From the NCBI GenBank assembly GCA_022844345.1, contig JALHLU010000009.1:1-64000 (forward strand): a DNA stretch of 64,000 bases, in the 5' to 3' direction. Under the pieces are notes generated by a model, which made no database searches, was not told the DNA's origin, and worked only from the letters and a program-made list of their open reading frames with translations. A program made the translations under genes and the position numbers. The stretch comes from Hyphomonadaceae bacterium. GTDB taxonomy: Bacteria > Pseudomonadota > Alphaproteobacteria > Caulobacterales > Hyphomonadaceae. This document shows, piece by piece, positions 45,148 to 54,776 of the stretch; within the stretch, counting starts at the first letter, position 1; each line of letters opens with the position of its first letter.

Positions 45148-45456
45148 TTAGATCGACTCTTTGAGTTCCTTGGAGGCGCGGAACGCAACCTTCTTGGAAG
45201 CCTTGATCTGCACCGGCTCGCCCGTCGCCGGGTTGCGGCCCATGCGGGCAGCGCGCTTGCGCACGACGAGCACGCCGAGACCAACGAGGCGGATACGGTC
45301 GCCTTTCTTCAGGTGCTTGGTGAGCAGGCCGACGAGATCGGCCAGCATGGCCTCGGCTTGCTTCTTCGGAATTTCGTGGCTCTCGGCCAGGGTGGCGGCC
45401 AGCTGCTTGGTGCTGACGGTCGTTTGCTTAGCGGCGGCTTTTTTAGCGGTGGCCAT
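45148..45456 (-). CDS. HU-family nucleoid protein
   Basis: This is a 102-residue DNA-binding protein with a Lys/Ala-rich N-terminus. TKQLAATLAESHEIPKKQAE forms the helical part. The DNA-binding beta arm is RKRAARMGRNPATGEPVQIK, with the Pro that intercalates in DNA and the GRNPxTGE signature. I chose ATG 45456 over a longer frame because MATAKKAAAK is a normal start and GGGAG lies 11 bases before it. It is monocistronic, with a hairpin downstream. Confidence 0.93.
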   Translation of the reverse strand: MATAKKAAAKQTTVSTKQLAATLAESHEIPKKQAEAMLADLVGLLTKHLKKGDRIRLVGLGVLVVRKRAARMGRNPATGEPVQIKASKKVAFRASKELKESI

Positions 45457-45672
45457 GGTCTTTTCGACTCCCTTGGGAAAATCCGCCCTCTGAATACACG
45501 GATTTCGGAGCCTCCAAAGCAAAAAAGGCGCGTTTTACAAGGGAAATCCCGGCTTTTCACAGCTAAAAGCCCCGAAAACCCCCGATTTTGCGGCTTCCGG
45601 ACGCTTTGCCCTCTCCGGAACCCCCGATTTTTCAGGGAATCAGCGCAGCTGAGTCGCGCACGCCAGACCGCG

Positions 45673-47073
45673 TCAACCGCCGCTCGCGAACCGCGCTTCC
45701 TTGTTTCGGATCAGCGGACCAAAGCGGCGCATCGCCATCGCCAGCAGCGCGGCGCTGAAGAGAAGATAGATCGGCTCGATCGTATAACGCATCCGCGCCT
45801 GCTCACCGCCGTTCAGGAAGTGCGAGGCCAGTGTGAAATAGCAAACGACGCCAAGCAGCGAAATGCAAAGCGGCGGGTTGATGCGGATGCATTTCACCCC
45901 GGCCCAGATCAGCAGCAGGTACCAGAGCGTCATGGTGATCCGGCTGATCTGGCCAAAGCTTGCCGTAAGGCGCTCTGCCGGGCCGAAGATCGCATCCCAG
46001 CCGAGCGGGTCCGCATTGTAGTTGGACGGCGGCAATTGGTGGGTGCCCATCAGAACGCCGATGCGTGACGCGGTCCAGCCGATCGGGTCCTGGAGGATGA
46101 CGTCCTTCATCAGGCCGAGGCAATGTTCGCTGATGGCAATCATGCCGGGATGGTTCATGTTTGGCGCGCCAGGGCGCTTCCATGTTTGCGACAACAGCGG
46201 GTGATCCGCTGGCGAGCCGGCATGCGCCGCAACAGCGTTGCCGTGAGCCGTCTCGAAGTCGCAGAGCGCCAGTTCGCCGCTCTGCCCGCCCGGAACTGTC
46301 TGGGCGATGTTGAGTCCGATCCATGTCGAGGCGGACGGCACGCCGTGAATGGCCATGTTCTTTATGGCGGGCAAAGCGGCGATCACCGTAGCCAGCGCCG
46401 CCAGCGCAATGACGGGGCGCGCGAGTGGTGCAAGCGTGAAGCCTCGGCTCCACCACAGCAGTGTGACGCCAGCCAGCGCGACAAAGGCCGGATGGAAGAT
46501 CGCCCAGGTCAGCGCAAGCGCCGTCAGCACGCCCAAAGCGCCGGCCACGGGCCAGAGTGGGCCATTGCGCGTCACCTGCACCAGCAGCCACACCAGCAAC
46601 GTGACCAGAAAGAAGGTGAAATGCGGGTAGAATACGTAGGTCTCGAAATAGAGGATGTTCGGCGACAGGATCGAGATGCAGGTGAACACCGTCGCCGCCA
46701 GCGGCGAGAATCCGAACCGGCGCAGGATGTCGAGGAACAGCAGACCCGCGCCCCCCGTCATCAGCAGATTGAGCCCATAGACAACGCTGGTGGCCGCATC
46801 GCCGTCGGGGCCTGTGATCGCCACGATGCCCGCAAGAATGCCATTCCAGAGCGGCGGCTGGGTGTGCAGGTTCCACAGAGCGCCGAGGGGGTCAGCGGCC
46901 AGGAAACGGAGATCGACATGCTGCCAGTGGTCGATCACGATGGCCGGGTCGGGCATCAGGCCGGCGGCATGGGCCGCCAGACGGGACAGGACCAGAACGA
47001 TCAGGACGGCCAGCTGCGGCATGTATTTGGGAGCGAGCATCGCCGGACCATCCCCGAGTGTCCAAGGAGCCAT
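45673..47073 (-). CDS. polytopic membrane protein, possible GT-C type glycosyltransferase
   Basis: This 466-residue protein has about ten hydrophobic helices. An early extramembrane loop holds HWQHVDLRFLAADPLGALWN and LHTQPPLWNGILAGI, which recalls the first acidic/aromatic loop of polyprenyl-linked sugar transferases (GT-C fold), but no single family signature is decisive. Near the end, HFLNGGEQARMRYTIEPIYL resembles the late loop of such enzymes. Alternative starts are 47073 and 47040, the latter with a better ribosome site (GGGGATGG). It shares strand and neighbourhood with the next large membrane protein, 17 bases away. Confidence 0.7.
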   Translation of the reverse strand: MAPWTLGDGPAMLAPKYMPQLAVLIVLVLSRLAAHAAGLMPDPAIVIDHWQHVDLRFLAADPLGALWNLHTQPPLWNGILAGIVAITGPDGDAATSVVYGLNLLMTGGAGLLFLDILRRFGFSPLAATVFTCISILSPNILYFETYVFYPHFTFFLVTLLVWLLVQVTRNGPLWPVAGALGVLTALALTWAIFHPAFVALAGVTLLWWSRGFTLAPLARPVIALAALATVIAALPAIKNMAIHGVPSASTWIGLNIAQTVPGGQSGELALCDFETAHGNAVAAHAGSPADHPLLSQTWKRPGAPNMNHPGMIAISEHCLGLMKDVILQDPIGWTASRIGVLMGTHQLPPSNYNADPLGWDAIFGPAERLTASFGQISRITMTLWYLLLIWAGVKCIRINPPLCISLLGVVCYFTLASHFLNGGEQARMRYTIEPIYLLFSAALLAMAMRRFGPLIRNKEARFASGG

Positions 47074-47090
47074 TCACTAGCCAATTTGCG

Positions 47091-49115
47091 TTAAGGATCT
47101 CCTGAGTCGCGAGGCCGCAAGGACGGCTTCCGGTGTGACCAGCGCGTCCAGTGCAGCGTATCGACCCGCGCAGCATAGTTCGCGTCCAACCAGGGGCCGT
47201 AGAGTTCCTTCATCAGGTCCGCCGTCGGCTGCATCAGCGAAATTCTGGCGATCATCACATGGTCTGAGTCCGCAAACATCGTTTCAGGCGCCGGGTGCAC
47301 CTCCTCGCTGATTGTGCGATTCATGTGCAGGGTCAGCCAGCCGCCCCTGGGCGCGCGCAAGTTCATCAGGAACGGGAACGGGTTCGTCATGTCGAGCGTG
47401 TTGACCGTCTCACCCCGCTTCACCACCGGCTTGAGGTCTTCCATCCCGGCCAGCAGCGTCTGCATGTATTCGCCCTGGCGCAGCTCCTGGCGCCGGCCGA
47501 ACTGGCCAGACAGCCAGACATTGCGGATTCGCGTCTCATCGAGATCAGACAGAGTCAGCGCGCGATCGAACATGCTCTCGCGCTCGGGCACGTAGACGCC
47601 GCGCAGCGCCGCAACGCCCGCCCACTCCGCCGGCTCACGCGCTTTCTCGCGCAGGATGGCGTAGGCCTGGTCGATCAGCACCAGGCCCCTGTCGAAGGTC
47701 TGCGAGGCCGCCAGCATGCCGAACGCGCCAGCCGCCGCGATACGGGCCACGCGTTGCGCGTCCGCCTCGCCCATCACCCTCACCGCGCCATAGGCCGCAA
47801 GGACGATCAGCGTGCTCATGTTCTCGAACTGGCCGTTCTGGTTGATGACGAACATCGACATCGCGAGGATAGACCCCGCGACCAGCCCATCGCGCCAGTG
47901 GAAGCGTTTGATCGCCGCAAGCACACCCAGCGGCGCCAGTGCGAAGAGCATTTCCATCATGTTTCGGCGGATGAGGCCGAGCATGGAATCCGCACGCGCG
48001 CCGGAAACCTTTCCAACCAGCAGGATATCGTTGAGATAGGATAGCAGGTTTCCCGTCATCAGCCCGACGCAGACTATGCCTGCAGCGGTCGCGCCCGCGC
48101 CCAGCCCCAGCGTGCGCCAGGGGGCGGGGTTCAGGAAGGCATAGATTGCCGCCATCCCAAGCCCGGCGGCGAAATAGCTGGCCTTCAACCAGAACAGGAA
48201 GGTGAGCAGAGCAGCGAGGACGGCGATCTCGCCAAGGGCGGGACCGGCCGCGCGGTCGCGGCGGGGGATCAACACCATGCACAGCGGAATCAACGCCGCC
48301 CAGCCCCAGCGATTATAGAACATCGCCCAGGTCAGGTTGTCGGCCAGGAGCTCGGTGTCGTCGTTCACCAGCGTGATGCTCTCCCCGCCCCAGCGATCGA
48401 GCATGGCGGCCGGAACGGTGACGAGAAAGACCACGCCCAGCAGCAGGGCTGTTACTGCGACGGGCATGCGCGGCGCGCCCACGACGGCGCAGACCAGCCC
48501 CAGCCCGAGCGCAACCCAGACCGATGCCAGCTCCACCGATCCGCCATAGCCGCCGATCAGCCATGCTGCCCAGGCAGGCAGGTACAGCTGAGCAGCGCCC
48601 AGCGCCGTGGGGAAGTCGTTGGACGGGACCAGGCCGTTGGAGATGCGGTAGGTTGAATCGAAGAAAATCAGGCTGTCATTCGTGATGATCGTGAAGACCG
48701 AGACCGGGCTCCACAGGAACAGAAGATAGCCCGTCATCAGCAGCAGCGCGTAGGCGGCGGCGATGCGGAAGCGGCTGGCGTCGCTCGCGAAAGCGGCGGG
48801 GTTGACGGCGGCATAGCGGGTGTGGGCGATGACGGCGAGCGCGACCAGCCCCGTGAACGCCACCCACTGGATGACCGACGCAGCATGCGCCAGCGCAACG
48901 GGGTCGAGCGCGTTGCGGATTTCGGCGTAGGGCCAACCGGCAGCGCCAGCATGGGCGGAAAGTAGCGCCGGGCGAAGGGCGAACGCCACGAGGCCCCAGG
49001 CGAGCAACAGCAGGCCGTAACGGTCCGTGGCGAGGAAGCGGAGCCCGCCAAGGATCTGCGACACCCAGCCCTGGCGACCCCCGGTCGCCACCGGACCTGC
49101 AACTCCCTCAGACAT
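47091..49115 (-). CDS. large polytopic membrane protein of unknown function
   Basis: This is a 674-residue protein from ATG 49115 (a longer frame starts at 49148). There are roughly eleven or twelve hydrophobic helices in the first 450 residues, then a soluble C-terminal domain of about 200 residues (for example GVYVPERESMFDRALTLSDL). An acidic loop, DSLIFFDSTYRISNGLVPSN, follows the early helices. It looks like a membrane sugar or lipid transferase with a periplasmic domain, but I do not recognise the family. It is 17 bases upstream of the other membrane protein gene, so the two may act together. Confidence 0.7.
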   Translation of the reverse strand: MSEGVAGPVATGGRQGWVSQILGGLRFLATDRYGLLLLAWGLVAFALRPALLSAHAGAAGWPYAEIRNALDPVALAHAASVIQWVAFTGLVALAVIAHTRYAAVNPAAFASDASRFRIAAAYALLLMTGYLLFLWSPVSVFTIITNDSLIFFDSTYRISNGLVPSNDFPTALGAAQLYLPAWAAWLIGGYGGSVELASVWVALGLGLVCAVVGAPRMPVAVTALLLGVVFLVTVPAAMLDRWGGESITLVNDDTELLADNLTWAMFYNRWGWAALIPLCMVLIPRRDRAAGPALGEIAVLAALLTFLFWLKASYFAAGLGMAAIYAFLNPAPWRTLGLGAGATAAGIVCVGLMTGNLLSYLNDILLVGKVSGARADSMLGLIRRNMMEMLFALAPLGVLAAIKRFHWRDGLVAGSILAMSMFVINQNGQFENMSTLIVLAAYGAVRVMGEADAQRVARIAAAGAFGMLAASQTFDRGLVLIDQAYAILREKAREPAEWAGVAALRGVYVPERESMFDRALTLSDLDETRIRNVWLSGQFGRRQELRQGEYMQTLLAGMEDLKPVVKRGETVNTLDMTNPFPFLMNLRAPRGGWLTLHMNRTISEEVHPAPETMFADSDHVMIARISLMQPTADLMKELYGPWLDANYAARVDTLHWTRWSHRKPSLRPRDSGDP

Positions 49116-49216
49116 CCGCCGCCCCTGCTCCGGGCCGCGACGGCCCACCGGGACTAGGCCATGGGGCGGGTTAACCGGCGGTTTTCCATGGTTTCGACCA
49201 GCGATCGGGGGGCCTT

Positions 49217-49711
49217 GTGAATCAGCCAGCTAGCGCCGACATTGATGGCATGGCCCACGCTCATCTCGCCTGCGCTCCCATAGCCGTCTCCGACAGCCTG
49301 AAAGAGGCGGAAACGCTGTGCGACGAGCGGGGGGGCAAGCTGACCCCCCTGCGCCGCAAGGTGTTGACCCTGCTTCTGGAGTCTGAAGGCCCGGCCAAGG
49401 CATATGACCTGCTGGAGCATCTGGGCGAGGATGGCGCGGCCAAGCCGCCCTCGGTCTATCGCTCGCTGGATTTCCTGCTGGAGATGGGCCTCGCCCACAA
49501 GATCGAGAGCCTGAACGCCTATGTCGCATGCGGACACTGGAAGCATGGCCACGCGGCTGTCTTCCTCATCTGCGACAAATGCGGGACTGCCGGCGAACTG
49601 CACGCCACCGACACGGTGAGGAAACTGACGCAGGACGTCGAGAGCGTGAACTTCAGGATGCGCAGCGCCGTGATCGAGATCCGCGGCACCTGCGCCGCCT
49701 GCGCCGCCTGA
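49217..49711 (+). CDS. Fur-family regulator, Zur-like
   Basis: This is a 164-residue metalloregulator. The winged helix (LTPLRRKVLTLLLESEGPAK and AKPPSVYRSLDFLLEMGLAH) is followed by a dimerisation domain with two structural zinc pairs, CDKC and CAAC, and a metal-site His-rich stretch (CGHWKHGHAAVF). This set is typical of Zur zinc-uptake repressors, though Fur-like alternatives are possible. The start is GTG 49217; ATG 49250 would remove 11 residues. It is followed one base later by the DUF5990 gene. Confidence 0.88.
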   Translation: MNQPASADIDGMAHAHLACAPIAVSDSLKEAETLCDERGGKLTPLRRKVLTLLLESEGPAKAYDLLEHLGEDGAAKPPSVYRSLDFLLEMGLAHKIESLNAYVACGHWKHGHAAVFLICDKCGTAGELHATDTVRKLTQDVESVNFRMRSAVIEIRGTCAACAA

Positions 49712-49712
49712 C

Positions 49713-50138
49713 ATGCCGGCCGCAGGGGACAATGTGATCCTGCGGCTGTCCGTGCTGTCTCCGCCCACGGGCGTCGCCCACAGCCTGCAGGACAAGAACA
49801 GCACGCCAGTCGACGTGCGCATGTCCACCGGCAAGACAATCCGCTTCGAGATTCCGATCAGGCTTGAACCCGGCAAGACCGGATACCGCTTCCTCGGCGA
49901 CTTCGTGCGCACTGAAGGCAAAATCCGCCGCTTCGCCTACGTCGCCACCGGCCAGCAGGCGGGTCAGCACACCGAATGGAGCCGCCGCGCCAAGGTGGAC
50001 CTGCCCGAACCGACGCCCGCGATGATTAAGGCGGCGACGGGCGCGGGCCTCGTCCTCGAAGCAGCGTATGAAGGCACAGACGCCAAGGGCGGGCCGACCT
50101 GCGCAACCGTGAAGGTCGATTGGAAGAACGGCGAATGA
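49713..50138 (+). CDS. DUF5990 family protein
   Basis: This is a 141-residue soluble protein. ILRLSVLSPPTGVAHSLQDK, KTIRFEIPIRL, YRFLGDFVRTEGKIRRFAYV and GPTCATVKVDW match the DUF5990 pattern. The function is unknown. It sits between the Zur-like gene and the thioesterase-like gene, overlapping the latter by 4 bases (ATGA). Confidence 0.8.
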   Translation: MPAAGDNVILRLSVLSPPTGVAHSLQDKNSTPVDVRMSTGKTIRFEIPIRLEPGKTGYRFLGDFVRTEGKIRRFAYVATGQQAGQHTEWSRRAKVDLPEPTPAMIKAATGAGLVLEAAYEGTDAKGGPTCATVKVDWKNGE

Positions 50139-51064
50139 TCGAACTCTACCGGGGCAGCATCAACACCTGGGAATGCGACGAGATGGGGCACATGAATGTG
50201 CGCTTCTACGTCGCCAAGATGATGGAGGGGCTGGCGGAGCTGTCCCACCACATCGCCCTGCCCGGCGCTTTCCGGCCTGGCCCGGAGACGACGCTGCGCC
50301 CCCGCGACCAGCACATCCGCTTCATGAAGGAGGCGCACGCAGGTTCACCCTTCACCATGCGCGGCTGCATCCTCGAAGTGTCCGAAACGTCGGCCCTGCT
50401 CTACCAGCAGATCGACCACAACACCGGCGAGCCATGCGCCGCGTTCCGCACATGGGTCGACCATGTCGACGTCGCCAGCGGCGAGCCAGAGCCATGGTCC
50501 ACCGTATCGCGCAAGAAGCTAAACGCCTTGATCGGCGAAGCGTCGGCCAACTGCGCGCCGCGCTCCATCGACATGTCGGTTGCGCCACGCGCGACGGCAA
50601 CGATGTCCGACGCCGAGGCGATCAAGGCGCCGGTGATCGGGCGCGGCGTCGTACTGCCGCATCATCTCGACCTCACCGGCCACATGATCCCGGAGATGTT
50701 CATCGGCCGCGTCTCGGATTCCATCGGCCACTTGCTGCGCCCCTGGCGCGAGGGCCTGGCGGCGCAGGCGCGTGAGCGTGGCGAGGTGGCGCGCGTGGGC
50801 GGCGCCGTTCTCGAATACCGGCTGGTCTACCGCCGCTGGCCGCGCGCAGGCGACCGCTTCGTGATCCGCTCGGGACGGGGCTTCCAGAAGGAGAAGACAC
50901 ACTCCTTCGTCCACTGGCTGATCGACCCCGATACGGGCGCGGCCTGGTGCACCAGCGAGGCGGTGGCGATCGTGCTCAATCTCGATACGCGAAAGATCAT
51001 GCCGGCGACGCCCGATCTGCAGCAATCGCTCGCCGCGCTCGCGCCAGCCGGTCTGACGGTCTGA
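50135..51064 (+). CDS. double-hotdog acyl-CoA thioesterase-like protein
   Basis: This is a 309-residue protein with two hotdog domains. The first (about 1-130) contains WECDEMGHMNVRFYVAKM, the Asp-containing active-site motif of 4-hydroxybenzoyl-CoA-thioesterase-type enzymes. The second (about 165-300) contains LPHHLDLTGHMIPEMFIGR. Likely activity is hydrolysis of an acyl-CoA; the substrate is unknown. ATG 50135 overlaps the DUF5990 stop, so translation is coupled. Confidence 0.8.
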   Translation: MIELYRGSINTWECDEMGHMNVRFYVAKMMEGLAELSHHIALPGAFRPGPETTLRPRDQHIRFMKEAHAGSPFTMRGCILEVSETSALLYQQIDHNTGEPCAAFRTWVDHVDVASGEPEPWSTVSRKKLNALIGEASANCAPRSIDMSVAPRATATMSDAEAIKAPVIGRGVVLPHHLDLTGHMIPEMFIGRVSDSIGHLLRPWREGLAAQARERGEVARVGGAVLEYRLVYRRWPRAGDRFVIRSGRGFQKEKTHSFVHWLIDPDTGAAWCTSEAVAIVLNLDTRKIMPATPDLQQSLAALAPAGLTV

Positions 51065-51067
51065 GCC

Positions 51068-51163
51068 CTATTTGTCTGGCGGGGGACGGCGGTTGTTGAT
51101 CAGCCGCGTGACGACCATGGCCACGACGAGGCCGAGCACGACAAAGATGATGACCTTGATCAC
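51068..51163 (-). CDS. small single-helix membrane protein
   Basis: This 31-codon frame begins at GTG 51163, four bases after GGGGA, and ends at TAG 51068-51070. The product is a single hydrophobic helix (VIIFVVLGLVVAMVVT) followed by a basic, Pro-rich tail (RLINNRRPPPDK), the shape of many genuine small membrane proteins. It is convergent with the thioesterase gene. No homology can be assessed by eye, so this stays tentative. Confidence 0.45.
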   Translation of the reverse strand: MIKVIIFVVLGLVVAMVVTRLINNRRPPPDK

Positions 51164-51254
51164 AGCGTCCCCGCTTGGCCCTGCGATGGGCCGGGCCCTG
51201 CGCCCGTTCCAGCCTCAATAGCCTGCGCCTGGGCGAATTAGTAGCCTACGCAGA

Positions 51255-51698
51255 TCAATCCGCGTTTATCGGCCAGCCTTTTTCCTTTGCCTGCTTCTTC
51301 ATCGAGGCCAGCCCCGCCTTCAGCAGCTTCTCGAAGGCGGCCATGTCCACGTCGGCGAGCTTGTTGATGTAGATACACGCCTTGGCGACCTTGTGCTTGC
51401 CGAGCGCCTTCAGATAGGGCGCGGCCTCCTCCGCATACATGCCGCTGTAGATCGACAGGGCCGAGCCGCGAGGCGAGAAGCCCACCACGCACATGTCGCC
51501 CGAACGGCCGCTGTCGTAGGTGTATGTGTACCTGCCGTAACCGATGATGGTCGGCCCCCACATCTGCGCCTTCCAGCCAGTGACCTTGGCGAAGACCTTG
51601 AGGAGCGTCTCGGCGTCGGCGCGGCGCGTGTCGTTTTCGACGGCGGCGATGAAATCCTTCACGCCGGTCTTTGTCGGCTTTGTCTTCGCTTCGGCCAT
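51255..51698 (-). CDS. DUF1801 family protein
   Basis: This is a 147-residue soluble protein. VENDTRRADAETLLKVFAKV, WGPTIIGYGRYTYTYDSGRS, and KACIYINKLADVD are the typical DUF1801 (YdhG-like) features. The fold is known in structural genomics but the function is not. It lies 17 bases downstream of the M23 lipoprotein gene on the same strand. Confidence 0.87.
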   Translation of the reverse strand: MAEAKTKPTKTGVKDFIAAVENDTRRADAETLLKVFAKVTGWKAQMWGPTIIGYGRYTYTYDSGRSGDMCVVGFSPRGSALSIYSGMYAEEAAPYLKALGKHKVAKACIYINKLADVDMAAFEKLLKAGLASMKKQAKEKGWPINAD

Positions 51699-51715
51699 CG
51701 CGGCGCCCCCCGGGT

Positions 51716-52732
51716 CTACTCAGGAATGTTCAAATTCATCATCAGGACGGGGTCAAGCCACACATCCGTACCGCGATCTTCCGAATGTACGTTGCGGAAC
51801 TTCATGGCCCAGTGCAGGTGCGGCCCCGTCACCCGGCCGGTGGCGCCGGACAGGCCAAGCACATCTCCCGCCTGGACCACCTGTCCGTCGGCGACGTCGA
51901 TCGCGCTCATGTGCATCATGACCGAGATGAGGCCGCGGCCATGGTCGAGGAAGACGGCGCCGCCTTCATAGTAGAGATCGGGATCGGCCAGCAGGACCGT
52001 GCCGCCCATCGGCGCGCGGATCGGCGTTCCCGTGGCGATAGCGATGTCCTGGCCGTTGTGGACGCTGGTGGAGCCTTCGCAGTCCTTCGTCTTGGGCACA
52101 TAGGTGCGCACCGCGCCGAAGGGGCTCGAGTATGGTCCCTCCGCAGGCTTGGCGACGCCCAACGCCGAGACGGGCGCAGCGAACACCTTCAGGGCCTTGT
52201 CCTTCTTCACCCACGAGACTTCGGCATGGCGTTTCTGCTGCGCCGTCTGCGGCGCGATCTTGCCGCACTCCATGGTGAACTTCGAGACCGTGTCCTTGCG
52301 CGGGAGGATTTCGACGGTGGTCGCCGCCTCATATTCGGAACCGTCAACGCGGGCGCTGAGGCGTGCTTCCAAAGGCGCATCTCGGCGCAGGCCGATGACG
52401 GCGATGCCGTCTGCATCGGCAGTGGCGATGGGGGCGCCGTCGAGCGATACGACGCTGCCGGGATTGGCGCGGCAGACGATCGCGCCGCCCTGCGTGGCGG
52501 GACCGGCGCAGGCGATCTCGGGACGCGGGGGCTCAGGCTCAGGCGCGATCACCGTGGGAGGCGCGGGCTCAACAACGACGTTGGAGAAGTCCGGGGAGAC
52601 ATCAGGCGCCGCTGCGGCGGCAGCCGCGGGCGCCTCTGCAACAGGCCCAGGGGCCGGCCCGGCGCAGGACGCCAGGACAGCCGCCGCCAGGACAACTGAA
52701 AATGTCAGGCCCGTCCGGTTAGCTGTTTCCAT
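51716..52732 (-). CDS. M23-family peptidase lipoprotein
   Basis: This is a 338-residue protein with a lipoprotein signal (lipobox VLASC, Cys23), a long Ala/Pro linker (about 25-75), a beta-rich middle region, and a C-terminal M23 domain. The zinc-ligand region is VHNGQDIAIATG, and later MMHMS and GPHLHWAMKF hold the catalytic histidines. It is probably an outer-membrane or periplasmic murein endopeptidase or amidase activator. Its first 28 bases overlap the DUF2093 gene. Confidence 0.87.
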   Translation of the reverse strand: METANRTGLTFSVVLAAAVLASCAGPAPGPVAEAPAAAAAAAPDVSPDFSNVVVEPAPPTVIAPEPEPPRPEIACAGPATQGGAIVCRANPGSVVSLDGAPIATADADGIAVIGLRRDAPLEARLSARVDGSEYEAATTVEILPRKDTVSKFTMECGKIAPQTAQQKRHAEVSWVKKDKALKVFAAPVSALGVAKPAEGPYSSPFGAVRTYVPKTKDCEGSTSVHNGQDIAIATGTPIRAPMGGTVLLADPDLYYEGGAVFLDHGRGLISVMMHMSAIDVADGQVVQAGDVLGLSGATGRVTGPHLHWAMKFRNVHSEDRGTDVWLDPVLMMNLNIPE

Positions 52733-52926
52733 CGATTCAACGCCGTTTCTGCGTCGAAGTAGGCTTCCTGGGTATCAACATTCCAATAACGCAGGTCCTC
52801 CAGCGGGATTCGCCGGCGCGTAACCGCGCACAGCACGAAACGGCCGGGCTTGATGACCTCGAAGTCTGCATCGAGATAGCGAAGCCTGGCCTCGCCGGGT
52901 TGGGAACCGGGTGTGAACGTATCCAT
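52705..52926 (-). CDS. DUF2093 family protein
   Basis: This is a 73-residue protein. YLDADFEVIKPGRFVLCAVT, then RRRIPLEDLRYWNVDTQEAY, is a compact, well-conserved alphaproteobacterial family (DUF2093) of unknown function. It overlaps the following M23 lipoprotein gene by 28 bases. The downstream neighbourhood with a cell-wall enzyme is the only functional hint. Confidence 0.85.
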   Translation of the reverse strand: MDTFTPGSQPGEARLRYLDADFEVIKPGRFVLCAVTRRRIPLEDLRYWNVDTQEAYFDAETALNRWKQLTGRA

Positions 52927-52977
52927 GCCCGCTATATGCCCCTGATCGGCGGGGAAGTTAAGGCCTTTGCCCGTCCC

Positions 52978-54345
52978 CTATTCGAAGGCAATCGCCTCGA
53001 GCTCGACCTTGTTCCGGCCGGCGGACTTGGCGCGGTAAAGCGCGTCGTCGGCGCGCTTCAGCATGGCGTCCATCGTGTCTTCGGGCGGGAGAATAGTGGA
53101 GACGCCGCCGGACATCGTGACTTTGAGTTCGTCGCCACGGCTGATCGAAAAGGTGGTCTCGGCCATGATCTGGCGAATGCGCTCCCCGGCCGATTGCGCC
53201 AGCGCCTGGGGCGTTTCGGGCATGATCACCACGAACTCTTCCCCGCCATACCGGCAGGCCACGTCCGTCGGCCGGATGTTCTCGCGCAGGCGGCGGCCGA
53301 ACTCGCGCAGCACGTCATCGCCTGCGGCATGGCCATGGATGTCGTTGATCCGCTTGAAGTGGTCGATGTCGCACAGAAGGATCGACAGCGGCGGACCGCC
53401 CATGTTGGCGCGCTTCACGAAGCTTTCCAGCTGTACGCGCATGTAACGCCGGTTGTGCAGGCCGGTGAGCTGGTCGGTGACGGCAAGCTCCATCGACTGA
53501 TCGAGACGCGCGCGTAGCGCATCAAGATAGCGCTTCTTGCGCACCTGCGTCTTCACGCGGGCGAGCAACTCCTCGCTGTCGATCGGCTTGATGACGATGT
53601 CGGACGCGCCCAGATCAAGCGCGCGGACCGCCTTCTTCTCGTCGTCCGGTTCGGAGACGACAAGGATCGGCAGGTCGCGCGTGGATTCCAGCGAGCGGAA
53701 ATAGGCGCACAGCTTCAGGCCATCGAGCTTCTCGTTCGAGAGCGAGACGATCAACAGGTCGACCATCGAGCCGGAGATGCCCAGCTGGCTGGCTTCCGAA
53801 TGCGAGATCGGCCGGTGCAGGCCTTCAAGATACCGGCAGATGCGGCGAGCCTGACGCTCGTTCTCGTCGACCACAAGGATGCGTGCGGGTTCAGAGGCGC
53901 GGCCCTGCGCTGCAATGTCCACCGCACCGATACGCTTGCCGGAGGCCTCACGTTTGCGCAGTTCGTCGGCGACCATCTTGTACTTTGTCAGCGCACGCAC
54001 GCGCGACAGCAGCTGCAGGTCGTTGACAGGCTTGGTGAGGAAATCGTCGGCGCCGGCGCCAAGGCCGCGCAGCCTGTCCTCGCGCTCGTTCAGCGCTGTG
54101 ACCAGCACAATCGGGATATGTTCGGTGCGAGGGTCGGTCTTCAGCAGGCGGCAGGCGTCGACGCCGTTGAGCTTCGGCATCATGATGTCCATCAGGATGA
54201 CGTCCGGCTCCTCGGCCAGCGCCTTGTCGATGGCGTCTTCGCCATCCACCGCCGTGATGACATGGAAGTATTCGTTCCGAAGCTTGTCCGTAAGCAGCTT
54301 CCGGTTCTGTTCGATATCATCGACGACGAGGACGCGCGCGCTCAT
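52978..54345 (-). CDS. pleD: diguanylate cyclase response regulator PleD
   Basis: This is a 455-residue protein with two receiver domains and a GGDEF domain. The first receiver has Asp53 ([13 protein letters not shown]) and Lys105; the second lacks the phospho-acceptor (Ser in [13 protein letters not shown]), as expected of an adaptor domain. The GGEEF active site is at 367-371, and the inhibitory site RPTD is at 358-361, so c-di-GMP product inhibition should be intact. In Caulobacter, PleD controls the swarmer-to-stalked switch. It overlaps divK by 4 bases. Confidence 0.96.
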   Translation of the reverse strand: MSARVLVVDDIEQNRKLLTDKLRNEYFHVITAVDGEDAIDKALAEEPDVILMDIMMPKLNGVDACRLLKTDPRTEHIPIVLVTALNEREDRLRGLGAGADDFLTKPVNDLQLLSRVRALTKYKMVADELRKREASGKRIGAVDIAAQGRASEPARILVVDENERQARRICRYLEGLHRPISHSEASQLGISGSMVDLLIVSLSNEKLDGLKLCAYFRSLESTRDLPILVVSEPDDEKKAVRALDLGASDIVIKPIDSEELLARVKTQVRKKRYLDALRARLDQSMELAVTDQLTGLHNRRYMRVQLESFVKRANMGGPPLSILLCDIDHFKRINDIHGHAAGDDVLREFGRRLRENIRPTDVACRYGGEEFVVIMPETPQALAQSAGERIRQIMAETTFSISRGDELKVTMSGGVSTILPPEDTMDAMLKRADDALYRAKSAGRNKVELEAIAFE

Positions 54346-54776
54346 CGAGCCGCTCTCCGCGACGTTGTCGACCGCGTGCGCGCGGGCGTCGCTGTCGGCG
54401 TGCCGGTCAGGCGCTTCACTTCACTGATGAAGGCTGACATCTGGATCGGCTTGGACATGTAGGCCTCGCAGCCGGCCTCGCGCACCAGGCGTTCGTCCTG
54501 GCGCATCGCGAAGGCGGTGACGGCCATGATCGGGACATGCTTGATCGTGGCGTCGTCCTTGATCCAGCGGGTGAGATCGAGACCCGAGACTTCGGGAAGC
54601 TGAATGTCCATGATGATGAGATCGGGCTTGTGCGCGCGCGCCAGTTCAACGGCTTTGAGCCCGTCCCTGCTCTGGACGGTCTCGAAGCCGAATGCATCCA
54701 GCAGGTCGCAGAAGAGCTTCATGTTGAGCTCGTTGTCTTCGACCACTAGGACTTTCTTGGCGGGAGACGTCGCCAT
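54342..54776 (-). CDS. divK: single-domain response regulator DivK
   Basis: This is a 144-residue receiver protein. [14 protein letters not shown], Asp57 in [12 protein letters not shown], Thr87 and Lys109 complete the active site. In Caulobacter, DivK controls polarity and CtrA activity through DivL and CckA. The C-terminus carries about 20 extra residues rich in Thr/Arg ([19 protein letters not shown]) beyond the usual length. GTG 54782 is an alternative start. It precedes pleD, as in other Caulobacterales. Confidence 0.94.
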   Translation of the reverse strand: MATSPAKKVLVVEDNELNMKLFCDLLDAFGFETVQSRDGLKAVELARAHKPDLIIMDIQLPEVSGLDLTRWIKDDATIKHVPIMAVTAFAMRQDERLVREAGCEAYMSKPIQMSAFISEVKRLTGTPTATPARTRSTTSRRAAR

